From: Geobacillus stearothermophilus ATCC 12980
GTDB taxonomy: Bacteria > Bacillota > Bacilli > Bacillales > Anoxybacillaceae
Direction of reading: 5' to 3'
Assembly (NCBI RefSeq): GCF_030369615.1
Contig: NZ_CP128494.1
Coordinates: 1,507,501 to 1,571,500, forward strand
Length of the DNA stretch: 64,000 nt
Shown here: one piece after another, positions 25,703-34,929 of the stretch
Numbering within the stretch: the stretch's first letter is position 1
Layout of the letters: each line of letters opens with the position of its first letter
Position numbers and translations under genes: made by a program
The notes under the pieces: generated by a model
The model's database searches: none
What the model was told of the DNA's origin: nothing
Seen by the model: only the letters and a program-made list of their open reading frames with translations

Positions 25703-27082
25703 TTATCGTCCTTCAGAAAAACCGTTCCCTGTCATCGTTTCGATGCGCACGCCTTCCCGATAATAGGCCTCCATCACATCCTTTGGCACCATGCTTCCAC
25801 CCGTCGCCCAGCCAATATGGACGGCGTTTTTCATCTTTTCTTTCAAACCGTTTGCCTCTACGTACGTTTGCCCCGCCAAATCACGAAACAGCCGAACAGG
25901 CCCCGCCACCCCCGCCAAGGCGGACGGCTCTAAATAGATTTCCTCCGTTTCCACCATCGCCGCGAGCAAGCGGTAAAGCGTCGAATCGTCCACCGTATAG
26001 ACGCCGCTGATGACGTTCTCAAGCATGTTCCCCACCAGCCGCGACGGCCGGCCCACCGCTAGCCCGTCCGCTTCGGTCTTATTGTCGAGGCCAAAATCTT
26101 GCACCGACACGCGGTCGTGCTCTCCTGTCATCAGGCCGAGCAGCATGCAAGGCGAATGCGTCGGCTCAGCGAAAAAGCAATGGACATGATCGCCGTACAC
26201 GAGCTTCAGCCCAAACGTCACCCCGCCCGGACCGCCGCCGACGCCGCAAGGAAGATACACAAAGAGCGGGTGTTTTTCATCAACCGTGATGTTCATGTCC
26301 TCTAATTGCTTTTTCAGCCGAAACGCCGCCACCGCATAGCCTAAAAACAGATGGATCGAGTTTTCATCATCGATAAAATACGACGTTGGATCCTCGGCGG
26401 ACTGTCTTCGCGCCTCTTCCACCACGTTGTTGTAATCAGTGAGATGTTCGATGACGGTGACCCCTTTGCTTCGCAATAAGTCTTTTTTCCATTGTTTCGC
26501 ATCGGCTGACATATGAACGGTGACGCGGAACCCAAGCTTTGCCCCGATGATGCCGATGCTCAAGCCCAAGTTCCCTGTCGAACCGACGACCAGAGAATAG
26601 CGGGAAAAGAATTGCCTGAATTTCTCGCTGTCCATGACCGCATAGTCGTCTCCTATGGTGATCATCCCGTTGGCGAGCGCGAGGTCTTCGGCATGTTTCA
26701 GAACCTCGTAGATTCCCCCTCTCGCCTTGATCGACCCGGAGATGGGAAGATGGCTGTCGCATTTCAGCAACAGCTCCCCCTCAATGTTGGTCTGAAACAT
26801 CTTTTCTAAACGCTGTTTCATGTTCGGAATCCGGACTAAAGGGGATTCGATGATGCCATAGGCCGGCCGCGTCTCGGGAAATGCCTTCGCGATGTAGGGG
26901 GCAAAGCGGCGCAATCGTTCTTCCGCCTCCTTGACATCGCGTTCGCGTAAAGGAATCGTTTGAATGGCTTGCGCAAACGCGTGATATTTTGGATTGCGCC
27001 AAAACACCTCTTCGGCCGCCATGATCATTTCAAGCAGCGGGAATTCCTTTACCCACTTTTGGATTTCGTTTTTGGTCATCAT
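25703..27082 (-). CDS. dsdA: D-serine dehydratase
   Basis: This 459-residue PLP enzyme deaminates D-serine to pyruvate and ammonia, protecting against D-serine or using it as a nitrogen source. The PLP Lys is K119 in [12 protein letters not shown], and the glycine-rich phosphate loop is [15 protein letters not shown]. Length and order fit the DsdA family (threonine synthase-like fold). GGATGGTGC precedes the tandem ATGs. No dsdC regulator or dsdX permease is adjacent. Intact. Confidence 0.94.
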   Translation of the reverse strand: MMTKNEIQKWVKEFPLLEMIMAAEEVFWRNPKYHAFAQAIQTIPLRERDVKEAEERLRRFAPYIAKAFPETRPAYGIIESPLVRIPNMKQRLEKMFQTNIEGELLLKCDSHLPISGSIKARGGIYEVLKHAEDLALANGMITIGDDYAVMDSEKFRQFFSRYSLVVGSTGNLGLSIGIIGAKLGFRVTVHMSADAKQWKKDLLRSKGVTVIEHLTDYNNVVEEARRQSAEDPTSYFIDDENSIHLFLGYAVAAFRLKKQLEDMNITVDEKHPLFVYLPCGVGGGPGGVTFGLKLVYGDHVHCFFAEPTHSPCMLLGLMTGEHDRVSVQDFGLDNKTEADGLAVGRPSRLVGNMLENVISGVYTVDDSTLYRLLAAMVETEEIYLEPSALAGVAGPVRLFRDLAGQTYVEANGLKEKMKNAVHIGWATGGSMVPKDVMEAYYREGVRIETMTGNGFSEGR

Positions 27083-27351
27083 GCACCATCCTCTCCCATG
27101 CGTGTTTGTCGTTTCGCACCCTTGGCGGATGCCGGTCCAAAGTCCGCTTCATTGTTTGTCGAACCGTTTACCTCCAGTCTCGCGAAAACCGCTTCCATTG
27201 TCAATGGGGAGGAAGGAAAATGGGTTGTGGGCGACATTCAGGAGTGATCGCCAGCCTCGTCGGAACGGCCAAGCAAGGTGCGATCTGCTTGAAAAACGCC
27301 TGTCTTTCCATTATGATGAAAGAGGCAAACCATATCGTGGAGATGATGATC

Positions 27352-28521
27352 ATGGGCAATCGCCGTGGTTTATCGCTTTTGTTTCTCGTGATGTTTTTGG
27401 TCATGGCCGGGTTTGGCATCATTATCCCTGTCCTTCCATTTTACGCAGAAAAAATCGGCGCGACACCAACGCAGCTCGGCTGGTTGATGGCCGTTTATTC
27501 GCTCATGCAATTTTTATTTGCGCCGATGTGGGGGAATTTATCGGACCGCTATGGACGAAAACCGATGTTGCTCATCGGTATTTCTGGCTTAGCACTTTCG
27601 TTTTTCTTGCTCGCCGTCGCGACAAAGCTTTGGATGTTGTTTGCCGCTCGCATCATCGGCGGATGTCTATCGGCGGCCACGATGCCGGCCGCTATGGCGT
27701 ACGTCGCAGATGTGACAACGGAAGAAGACCGGGGCAAAGGAATGGGGATGATCGGAGCGGCCGTTGGGCTTGGATTCATTTTCGGACCGGGGATCGGCGG
27801 CGTGTTCTCGAAAGCGAGCTTAACCGCTCCGTTTTGGATGGCAGGCAGCTTGGCGCTCTTGACCGCTCTATTCGTTTTCGTTTTCTTGCATGAGTCGCTT
27901 CCGAGAGAAAAACGAACGAATATACGAACAAAGCGGCCCTCGCTTGCGGCCTCCCTCCAAGGGCCTGTAGCGCGCCTATACTTACTGCAGCTGATCACAA
28001 CGTTTTCCCTCGCTGGACTTGAAGCGACGTTCGCCTATTTTGCCGCTGAACGTGCGGGGCTTTCGTCGACGGAACTTGGCTACATCTTTATGATCATGGG
28101 GCTTGCAGGGGCCATCGTCCAAGGAGGGTTGCTTGGAAAACTGATCCGCTCATTCGGGGAAGGAGCTGTCATTCGTGTCGGGCTGTTCTTGTCAGCAGTT
28201 GGCTTTTTTCTCATTTTATTCGTTCACAGCTTTTGGACAGCCGCGCTCTATTTAACGATTTTCGGCATTGGAAACGGCGTCATCCGCCCGTGCGTCTCCG
28301 CGTTGTTGACGAAATATACGGCGGATGGCCAAGGAAGCGCAACAGGCGTCTTATCATCGTTCGATTCGCTCGGCCGCATCGGCGGTCCGGCGATCGCCGG
28401 CTGGTTGTTCACCTTAAAGTCCAGTTTGCCATATATGGCAGGGATTGTGCTAACATTCATTTCCTTTGCTGTTTTTCACTCGTTTCAACGAACGATGATG
28501 CAAAAAGACTCGGCCCTTTGA
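27352..28521 (+). CDS. MFS drug-efflux-type transporter
   Basis: This 389-residue, 12-helix major facilitator protein resembles the TetA/multidrug DHA1 group. It has motif A GNLSDRYGRKPMLL between helices 2 and 3 and a helix-5 region GAAVGLGFIFGPGIGG (motif C). The likely role is proton-coupled export of small hydrophobic compounds; the substrate is not assignable. The start is the ATG at 27352 because GTGGAG lies nine bases upstream. A much longer open frame begins at 27106 but its extra N-terminus is hydrophilic and atypical. Intact. Confidence 0.85.
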   Translation: MGNRRGLSLLFLVMFLVMAGFGIIIPVLPFYAEKIGATPTQLGWLMAVYSLMQFLFAPMWGNLSDRYGRKPMLLIGISGLALSFFLLAVATKLWMLFAARIIGGCLSAATMPAAMAYVADVTTEEDRGKGMGMIGAAVGLGFIFGPGIGGVFSKASLTAPFWMAGSLALLTALFVFVFLHESLPREKRTNIRTKRPSLAASLQGPVARLYLLQLITTFSLAGLEATFAYFAAERAGLSSTELGYIFMIMGLAGAIVQGGLLGKLIRSFGEGAVIRVGLFLSAVGFFLILFVHSFWTAALYLTIFGIGNGVIRPCVSALLTKYTADGQGSATGVLSSFDSLGRIGGPAIAGWLFTLKSSLPYMAGIVLTFISFAVFHSFQRTMMQKDSAL

Positions 28522-28560
28522 CACAAGAGGAGGACGGATGTGGACATCCCCTGTTACAGA

Positions 28561-28773
28561 TCAGCGAGAAAGCCCACTCCTTGAGGGGTGGGATGAAAGC
28601 GAGCCCCGTCTAACCTAGCGCACTGGTCACAGGTGCGCCGCCCATTGGGGTACATCCTAACCCGATGGGACGGGGTGATGACACACCCCTGAATTTGGGC
28701 GTTGTCCGAACCAGAAATGGATGAGGACGCAAACGACCCAAGAATCCCACGCCTTTAGGCGTGCGGAGTGTCA
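28561..28773 (+). mobile_element. Orphan IS200/IS605-type right end (omegaRNA-like relic), no tnpB
   Basis: The segment starts with a hairpin CCCACTCCttgaGGGGTGGG and ends with AATCCCACGCCtttaGGCGTGCGGAGTGTCAA-type structure (28743-28773). That is the 3' terminus usual for IS605/IS1341 elements, where tnpB's guide RNA is encoded. About 170 GC-rich, hairpin-prone bases lie between. No TnpB or TnpA coding sequence is next to it. The call rests on recognising the terminal motif by eye. Confidence 0.6.
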
Positions 28774-28850
28774 AAATCACGCACGGAAGTGAACGTCTTA
28801 TGCATTGGGGTGATCAAACATCATCATCTGCACAAAGGAGAAGGAGCGCC

Positions 28851-29330
28851 TTGAACATCGTTCCAACCAAACAGTTGGACCGCGCCATCGTCAACCAGTT
28901 TTTCACCAACCATTGGGGAAGTCCGCAAATGGTTGTTTCAACCGGCATCTATACCTGCAGCGAGCTGGATGGATTTGCGGCTGTTGAGAACGGTCAGCGG
29001 ATCATCGGACTGATTACATTCATCATCCGTGGCAGCGAATGCGAGATCATCTCGCTAGACAGCATAATGGAAAACCGCGGCATCGGCAGCGCCCTTTTGC
29101 ATGAGGCAGAGGCATGGGCGAGACAACAAAGGTGCACGGCTGTTCAACTGATCACTACCAACGACAACTTGCATGCCCTTCGTTTCTATCAAAAGCGCGG
29201 CTATCAAATTGTGAACGTCTTTCCCAACGCTGTCGACAAGGCGCGACAAATCAAGCCAAACATTCCGAAAACAAGTCCTGACGGCATTCCTATTCGAGAT
29301 GAGTTGTTGCTGGTCAAACCACTGGTGTGA
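28851..29330 (+). CDS. GNAT-family N-acetyltransferase
   Basis: This is a 159-residue acetyl-CoA-dependent acetyltransferase. The acetyl-CoA loop motif is ENRGIGSALLHEAEAWAR (motif A), preceded by the GLITFIIRGSECEIISLDS strand pair and followed by NDNLHALRFYQKRGYQI (motif B). The substrate is unknown. I choose the TTG at 28851 because AAGGAGAAGGAG lies directly upstream. An in-frame ATG at 28761 falls inside the IS605-type relic. Intact, single gene. Confidence 0.82.
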   Translation: MNIVPTKQLDRAIVNQFFTNHWGSPQMVVSTGIYTCSELDGFAAVENGQRIIGLITFIIRGSECEIISLDSIMENRGIGSALLHEAEAWARQQRCTAVQLITTNDNLHALRFYQKRGYQIVNVFPNAVDKARQIKPNIPKTSPDGIPIRDELLLVKPLV

Positions 29331-29540
29331 CACGAGGTGATGATGACGCCGCATCGAAAAAGAAGCACCGGCCTTCTCCCAAGACCGGGAGTCAGTCAAG
29401 ACTTTGTGGAGAACATTTTTTCGGTTCACTACGGGCGTTGTCAATCACTAGTTAGCGAACCATTTTCAGGAATTGATATCGTAAGCGCTTTCGGACTCTC
29501 ATCCCTCATCTTGAAGTGATGATATTGTATTCCATTTTTT
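29331..29540. other. Gap between acetyltransferase and ISLre2 transposase
   Basis: No gene is seen. The outer end of the ISLre2-family element on this side should lie here, but no sequence matching its other end (GTGTGAGTAAAATATTTG) could be found. Confidence 0.35.
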
Positions 29541-30908
29541 TTACACCCAACCACCATCCCGGAGCGCCGACAACGCTTGATGGATCGGCGTCCCGGATGA
29601 CCGCTGCAGACACGGTAGATTCTGACGCACCACATCTGCCCATAACCGTCCGGCCTTCCGTTTGGCCTGTTCAACCCGCTTGGACTTTGTTGAGGCCGAG
29701 GCCGCCGTTCGGGTCTCTTCTTCCTCCACCAACTGCCCATTTCTCCGCCAAATCCCGTCGATTCGGGCCGCCATCGCCCTCAGAAACGCCCGAAGCCCTT
29801 GGTCTTTCCAGCTGCGGCGGGATTTCACCCGATGCGCAAACCGGCTCATCACGCTCTCGGCGTGGCCCATCGGACGCATGCCGGTCGTCTCCACCCCTTG
29901 CTCCGACAGCCACTCCCGATAGTCCCGGATGCATCCCGGCATCGACTCGATCCGGCGAATCAAGGCGGCCAGCTGTTGTTCTTTGCCTTCGTCCCCCAAC
30001 GTGCCGACCGCGCTGTTCAGCTCGACCAAAAGTCCTTCTTCGTCTTGTTTCGCCAGCTTCCTCCGCACCTCCCGCCAACGCGGATGGCCGGACAGACACT
30101 GACGCAGCTCCCGCGCCACATGAAATCGATCCAGCTGAAAGCACGCCCGCTTCCCAAAATACTCCCGGCAGGCCGTGATCCACGACGCCGCGTCGCCGTT
30201 GATGATCAAAAGGTCCCGGCACGAATCATAGGCATATTCGTTCATCAGCCACTCTTCAAACCGTTCCCACACGTCTCCCGCCCCTTCATGGAGGTAGTGG
30301 CGCCGGTTCACGAGCTCGAGCTGCGAACCGTTTCGTTTCCATCCCTCGTGAACCGCCAGGATTTTCTCTTCTTTCGCCCGTTTCCCTTTCCCCTGGCGGG
30401 AAATAAACAGTCCATCCGCCTCCACAAACAGCACCCGGCCGTGCCGTTGGGAAACAGGGCGGTGCAGCGAGACAGGGGCCTCCAGCACCAGTTGGCGAAT
30501 CGCCTCGTGGCTTAGGACCGCATACCCCACGATCGACTCCAACGTACGGGCCGCTTTGCGGTAGGAAGAGCACTCTACGGCCAACTCGACCGCCGTTTCC
30601 TCGAGGCAAGGGCTGATCGACTGCGCTCCATCAAAGCCCAGTTCGGCATCCAGCAAGAAGGTATACGCCCCCGCCTGCCGATCATAGTAGTAGTTCCGTC
30701 GGAACGTCACTTCTCCAAACAGCGTTTGGATCGTGGTCGGCCGTTTGTCTTTCAGCTGATACCGCCGCTTGTCCCGCGCTTCCGCCAGTTGTTGATCAAT
30801 CTCCTCCAAAAGGGTCGCCAACAAGACAGCGAACACCTTTTGAAGAGTTCTGACTAATTGTTCCTCCAGCTCTTTTAATAAAGGCCATTCTGTGGTAAGA
30901 TGTTTCAT
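29541..30908 (-). CDS. ISLre2-family transposase (UPF0236)
   Basis: This 455-residue transposase of the ISLre2 family starts MKHLTTEWPLLKELEEQLV. Conserved blocks include FGEVTFRRNYYYDR, the acidic VLFVEADGLFISRQGKG, INGDAASWI and FQLDRFHVARELRQC, and the C-terminal RPMGHAESVMSRFAHRVKSRRSW. The start at 30908 follows AGGAGGGAGAG; a longer open frame to 31064 runs through the terminal palindrome and is not credible. The frame is intact, so it may be active if both ends remain. Confidence 0.9.
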   Translation of the reverse strand: MKHLTTEWPLLKELEEQLVRTLQKVFAVLLATLLEEIDQQLAEARDKRRYQLKDKRPTTIQTLFGEVTFRRNYYYDRQAGAYTFLLDAELGFDGAQSISPCLEETAVELAVECSSYRKAARTLESIVGYAVLSHEAIRQLVLEAPVSLHRPVSQRHGRVLFVEADGLFISRQGKGKRAKEEKILAVHEGWKRNGSQLELVNRRHYLHEGAGDVWERFEEWLMNEYAYDSCRDLLIINGDAASWITACREYFGKRACFQLDRFHVARELRQCLSGHPRWREVRRKLAKQDEEGLLVELNSAVGTLGDEGKEQQLAALIRRIESMPGCIRDYREWLSEQGVETTGMRPMGHAESVMSRFAHRVKSRRSWKDQGLRAFLRAMAARIDGIWRRNGQLVEEEETRTAASASTKSKRVEQAKRKAGRLWADVVRQNLPCLQRSSGTPIHQALSALRDGGWV

Positions 30909-31098
30909 GGACTCTCTCCCTCCTGTTTTATGGATGTTGGTCATCACCATCATAGCAGGGAGAGAGTCCTTTTTGCATGACATTTGCTTTTTTCTACCGC
31001 GCTTCGCTTGGTGGCCCCGACGAGCGTCGCGAACAAAAGTTCGCAACCCTCGTCGGGGAATCATTCCGGAATGTCACCCACAAATATTTTACTCACAC
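30909..31098 (-). repeat. ISLre2 transposase-proximal end with 44-bp palindrome
   Basis: This is the leader and terminal region of the ISLre2 element, outer end GTGTGAGTAAAATATTTG at 31098 reading inward on minus. It contains an imperfect palindrome (31015-31058) of CCCCGACGAG...CTCGTCGGGG with inner arms GCGAAC and GTTCGC. A closely matching copy lies inverted at 58270-58466. The palindrome may shield the transposase from outside transcription or act as a recognition site. Confidence 0.7.
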
Positions 31099-32244
31099 TT
31101 CACGCTGGGGTTGACGCTGCAGCTTTCCAAACCGGTCATCAAGCATCTCATTCATATTGTCGATGCCTTGACCACCAAGGGATTCTCGGGAACATTGACT
31201 GATATTCATTACTGGAGCTTTCATCCGAATCATCGAACGACGCTCCGTCACTTTTTCACGAAAAGCCCTTGGAACGAGGAAAGGCTGCTTGGGAAGCTTC
31301 AAGAGTGGATCCTTTCCCAGGTCGAACGACTGGCCAAACGGAAGAATCAACCCCTTTTTGTTTCGATTGATGATACGATTTGCCAAAAAACGAAGCCTTC
31401 GTCACGGGCTGTGCACGCCATTCAAGGGTGCGACTGGCACTACTCGCATAAAGATCATCAATCGGTCTGGGGGCATTCGCTCGTTTGGCTGATGGTGCAC
31501 ACCTTCACGCAGGCGTTCCCATTTGCGTTCCGCCTGTATGACAAGAAAGCGGGAAAAAGCAAGATCGACCTGGCGATCGAGATGCTTTCCTCGCTCAAGG
31601 TGAAGCGGGCTTAGCCGGTGTATGTGCTCATGGATTCGTGGTATCCGTCTAAGAAGCTCATCGAAGCCTGTCTGAAACAGGGATTCCATGTCATCGCGAT
31701 GCTCAAGACGAACCGGATTCTCTACCCGAAAGGCATCGCCATCCAAGCCAAGCAGTTTGCCCGCTATATCGAGTCCAAAGACACCCGCCTCGTCACGGTG
31801 GGGCAGGAGCGTTATCGCGTGTATCGCTATGAGGGGGCCATCCATGGCCTCGATGACGCGGTGGTGCTGCTGGCTTGGAAGGCGGATCAGCCGATGGCGC
31901 CGGAACATCTTCATTGCATCTTGAGCACCGACCGGGAACTCGGAGACGAAGACATCTTGCGTTACTACGCCCAGCGCTGGACGATCGAGTGCTTTTTCCG
32001 GCAGGCGAAAGATCAACTGAAGCTGGATGGATACCGCGTTCGCCACATTCGGGCGGTGAAACGGTATTGGGCGGTGGTGCTGCTCTCCTGCTTGTACAGC
32101 ATCGCCGAATCCCGACAAAACCTCTCCACCGGGCTGGAGCTTCTTCGGTCGCGGAAAGACCACAGCGTCGTCGAGTTCATTTATGACGCTGCAAAGCAAG
32201 ATATTCCCATTGATGTGATCAAAAAACCGCTCCGTATCGCGTAA
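31099..32244 (+). pseudogene. Transposase remnant (IS4/IS701-type)
   Basis: It lacks the first 14 codons and has a TAG at 31612-31614 where the intact copy reads CAG (Gln). Otherwise it differs from the intact transposase by only a handful of substitutions. Few differences imply recent duplication and recent inactivation. Confidence 0.92.
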
Positions 32245-32306
32245 GGGGTACCCTGTTTGTCTCTCTAACCATGGAAATTATTGTAATGAAAAATGCTCAT
32301 CTACAG
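31099..32306 (+). mobile_element. 5'-truncated second copy of the 4.35-kb IS
   Basis: Near-identical to 4514-5721, ending in the same right repeat TGCTCATCTACAG (32294-32306). The left 163 bases (left repeat, hairpin, ribosome site and start codon) are replaced by the ISLre2 end at 31098. It cannot move on its own. Confidence 0.9.
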
Positions 32307-32337
32307 TTAAAATTTTTTTACAAATCATCTCTTTCTA

Positions 32338-32387
32338 TTGCATAATTTTACCCATTCAACTAAAATAGATAATGCAACCGGTTGCAT
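32338..32387 (+). promoter_or_regulatory. PTS promoter with LacI-type operator at the start site
   Basis: TTGCAT (32338-32343) and TAAAAT (32361-32366) are separated by 17 bases. The perfect palindrome ATGCAACCGGTTGCAT (32372-32387) covers the predicted start of transcription. Its form is typical of LacI/GalR-family operators; a CcpA site is less likely. No LacI-type regulator gene lies in this window. Confidence 0.7.
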
Positions 32388-32475
32388 TGAAGTTGATGAA
32401 TTTGTTTGAAAATCACACAAGAAAATGTATTCACTTTCAACTAACCCCCTACCATTTAGAAGGGAGAGAGAAAAA

Positions 32476-34125
32476 ATGAAAAAAATGAAATTGACATCAT
32501 TCGATTTTTGGCAAAAGTTCGGGAAAGCATTGATGGTCGTTGTTGCTGTCATGCCTGCAGCCGGTTTGATGATTTCATTAGGAAAATTAATTGGCATGAT
32601 GAGCGGAGATGTTTCATTCGTGCAATCGATTGCACGGATTATGGAGGATATCGGTTGGGCGATCATTGTCAATCTCCATATTTTATTTGCGGTCGCAATC
32701 GGGGGCTCTTGGGCAAAAGAGCGTGCAGGCGGAGCTTTTGCGGCACTTATTGCATTTATTTTAATTAACCGTATCACAGGAGCGATTTTTGGCGTCAATA
32801 ATGCCATGTTGCAAGACCCAGAAGCAACTGTCGTCACCATTACTGGAAGCAAACTAATTGTTAAAGATTACTTTATCTCTGTTCTCGGAGCTCCGGCATT
32901 AAACATGGGGGTTTTTGTAGGAATCATTTCAGGATTTTTAGGAGCTTCCTTATATAATAAATATTATAACTTTGATCGTCTTCCAAAATCTCTTAATTTC
33001 TTTAATGGGAAAAGATTTGTTCCATTTGTTGTGATCGCTGGTTCAGTTATCACAGCGCTTATTTTATCGATCGTATGGCCGTCTGTTCAAAGCTTATTAA
33101 ACGGATTTGGACGTTGGATCGCTACGTCTAAAGATACAGCGCCAATCATTGCACCTTTTATTTTCGGTACGTTGGAGCGTCTCTTATTGCCATTTGGCTT
33201 ACATCATATGTTAACAGTGCCAGTGAACTATACAGAGCTCGGTGGAACCTATACGATTTTAACCGGTTCAAAAGCAGGACAAATCGTTGCTGGTCAAGAT
33301 CCTTTATGGCTTGCATGGATCACCGATTTAAACAACCTGTTAGCTTCTGGAGACACAAAAACATACCATCATTTGCTTGAAACCGTTCATCCAGCACGAT
33401 TTAAAGTTGGACAAGTGATTACATCGACCGCTTCTCTCATCGGTGTTGCATTAGCTATGTATATCAATGTTGATAAAGACAAGCGCGAAAAATATAAATC
33501 CATGTTTTTCTCTGCAGCATTAGCCGTATTTTTGACAGGCGTGACAGAACCGATCGAATTCATGTTTATGTTTGTCGCACCCGTTTTATATATTGTGTAT
33601 GCGATTACAACTGGTTTAGCGTTTGCCCTTGCCGATCTAATCCATTTACGTATTCACGCATTTGGCTTTATTGAATTTTTAACAAGAACACCAATGATCA
33701 TTAAAGCAGGACTTGTAAAAGATTTGGTGAACTTCGCTATTTCTTGCCTTGCATTTTTCGGCATCAACTTTGTTGTATTCAATGCACTGATTAAAAAACT
33801 GAACTTGCCAACACCGGGTCGAAACGGAAACTATATAGAAGCAGAAGAGCCAGCTCAATCTCAATCAAAAAATACAACCAATGACGATTCTTTAGCCGCT
33901 CATATTATTGAATTACTCGGCGGCAAAGATAACATTGAGGATGTCGATGCGTGCATGACACGTTTACGTGTAACGGTAAAAGATATTCATAAAGTGGCTT
34001 CTGAACAAGAGTGGAAAACAGCAGGAGCACTCGGATTAATTTTAAAAGATAAAGGCGTTCAAGCCATTTATGGACCAAAAGCAGATGTTTTAAAATCCAA
34101 TATTCAAGATCTTTTAGGGGTTTAA
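32476..34125 (+). CDS. PTS transporter EIICB, glucose/maltose (MalX-like) class
   Basis: The 549-residue sugar permease-kinase has an EIIC domain (about residues 1-430) with the glucose-superfamily signature GVTEPIEFMFMF and HHMLTVPVNYTELGGTY, joined to EIIB with phospho-Cys C493 (DVDACMTRLRVTV). There is no EIIA domain, so a glucose-type EIIA must act in trans. The substrate is probably a glucoside or other hexose; sequence does not decide. GGGAGAGAG precedes the ATG. The next gene follows after three bases, so the two are one operon. Codon use is clearly AT-richer than in the flanking core genes. Confidence 0.9.
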   Translation: MKKMKLTSFDFWQKFGKALMVVVAVMPAAGLMISLGKLIGMMSGDVSFVQSIARIMEDIGWAIIVNLHILFAVAIGGSWAKERAGGAFAALIAFILINRITGAIFGVNNAMLQDPEATVVTITGSKLIVKDYFISVLGAPALNMGVFVGIISGFLGASLYNKYYNFDRLPKSLNFFNGKRFVPFVVIAGSVITALILSIVWPSVQSLLNGFGRWIATSKDTAPIIAPFIFGTLERLLLPFGLHHMLTVPVNYTELGGTYTILTGSKAGQIVAGQDPLWLAWITDLNNLLASGDTKTYHHLLETVHPARFKVGQVITSTASLIGVALAMYINVDKDKREKYKSMFFSAALAVFLTGVTEPIEFMFMFVAPVLYIVYAITTGLAFALADLIHLRIHAFGFIEFLTRTPMIIKAGLVKDLVNFAISCLAFFGINFVVFNALIKKLNLPTPGRNGNYIEAEEPAQSQSKNTTNDDSLAAHIIELLGGKDNIEDVDACMTRLRVTVKDIHKVASEQEWKTAGALGLILKDKGVQAIYGPKADVLKSNIQDLLGV

Positions 34126-34128
34126 GCC

Positions 34129-34929
34129 ATGAAATTACTAACATTAAATTGCCACTCATGGCAAGAGGAAAATCAATTACAAAAAATTAAGTATTTAGCT
34201 GAAATCATAAACGAAAAAAAATACGATGTCATCGCTTTGCAAGAAGTAAGCCAATCGATTGAAGCTCCATACATCTATGAAAACATAAAAGAAGATAACT
34301 TTGCATTCATTTTATTAAAAAATCTTGAGCAACTCGGTTGTCGTGATTATTCTCTCGTTTGGGATTTTGCTCATATCGGCTATGAGAAATATGAAGAAGG
34401 ATTAGCCATTTTAACAAAACATCCTATTATAAAGAAACATTCTTTCTATGTTTCTAAAAATCAGAATCCTTTATTTTGGAAAACTCGTAAAATCGTTGGG
34501 GCAACCATTCGTTGGCATGGACGCCCTCTCTCGTTTTATTCTTGTCATCTTGGTTGGTGGCATGATGAAGAAGAACCTTTCGGCGATCAGTTTGATACAC
34601 TTCTTAAAAAAATTGAATATGAAGACGCTTTCTTCCTCATGGGCGATTTTAATAACGACGCCCACATTCGTGGAGAGGGCTATGATTACATGATGAGTAG
34701 AGGGCTTTATGACACATACGTACTAGCAAAAGAGAAGGATAGCGGTACTACGGTTCAAGGGAAAATTGATGGTTGGAATGAAAACGAAAAAAACTTACGC
34801 ATTGATTTGATTCTATCAAACAAGCTTTTACACGTAAAATACTCTAAAACCATTTTTAACGGCCAAAATGGCCATGTCATTTCTGACCATTTCGGAGTAG
34901 AGGTAGAAATTGAAGACGGACTCGCCTAG
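34129..34929 (+). CDS. Endonuclease/exonuclease/phosphatase-fold hydrolase
   Basis: This 266-residue EEP-superfamily enzyme has the full catalytic set: LTLNCHSW (Asn), ALQEVSQ (Glu), SFYSCHLGWW (His), LMGDFNND (Asp-Asn), RIDLILSN (Asp) and ISDHFGVEV (Asp-His). There is no signal peptide, so it acts in the cytoplasm. It is tightly coupled to the PTS gene. Members cut DNA, lipids, inositol phosphates or sugar phosphates. Context makes a sugar-phosphate or related phosphodiester the natural guess, but this is inference. Its stop codon overlaps the convergent ybaK stop in a CTAG. Confidence 0.88.
   Translation: MKLLTLNCHSWQEENQLQKIKYLAEIINEKKYDVIALQEVSQSIEAPYIYENIKEDNFAFILLKNLEQLGCRDYSLVWDFAHIGYEKYEEGLAILTKHPIIKKHSFYVSKNQNPLFWKTRKIVGATIRWHGRPLSFYSCHLGWWHDEEEPFGDQFDTLLKKIEYEDAFFLMGDFNNDAHIRGEGYDYMMSRGLYDTYVLAKEKDSGTTVQGKIDGWNENEKNLRIDLILSNKLLHVKYSKTIFNGQNGHVISDHFGVEVEIEDGLA

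Noticed and set aside
28601..28740. Hairpin-rich segment considered as a tRNA or other structured cellular RNA
   Set aside because: No tRNA cloverleaf or CCA-type end. The terminal stem and AGTGTCAA end fit an IS605-type terminus better.
31015..31058. CCCCGACGAG palindrome considered as an ordinary terminator
   Set aside because: No T run follows on either strand, and it recurs as part of an ISLre2 end at 58317-58360, so it is better treated as part of that element.
32372..32387. Palindrome considered as a CcpA cre site
   Set aside because: Cre sites are typically degenerate around TGWAANCGNTNWCA. This perfect 16-base palindrome has C at a position where cre prefers A, and it sits on the start site, so a specific LacI-family operator is the better reading.
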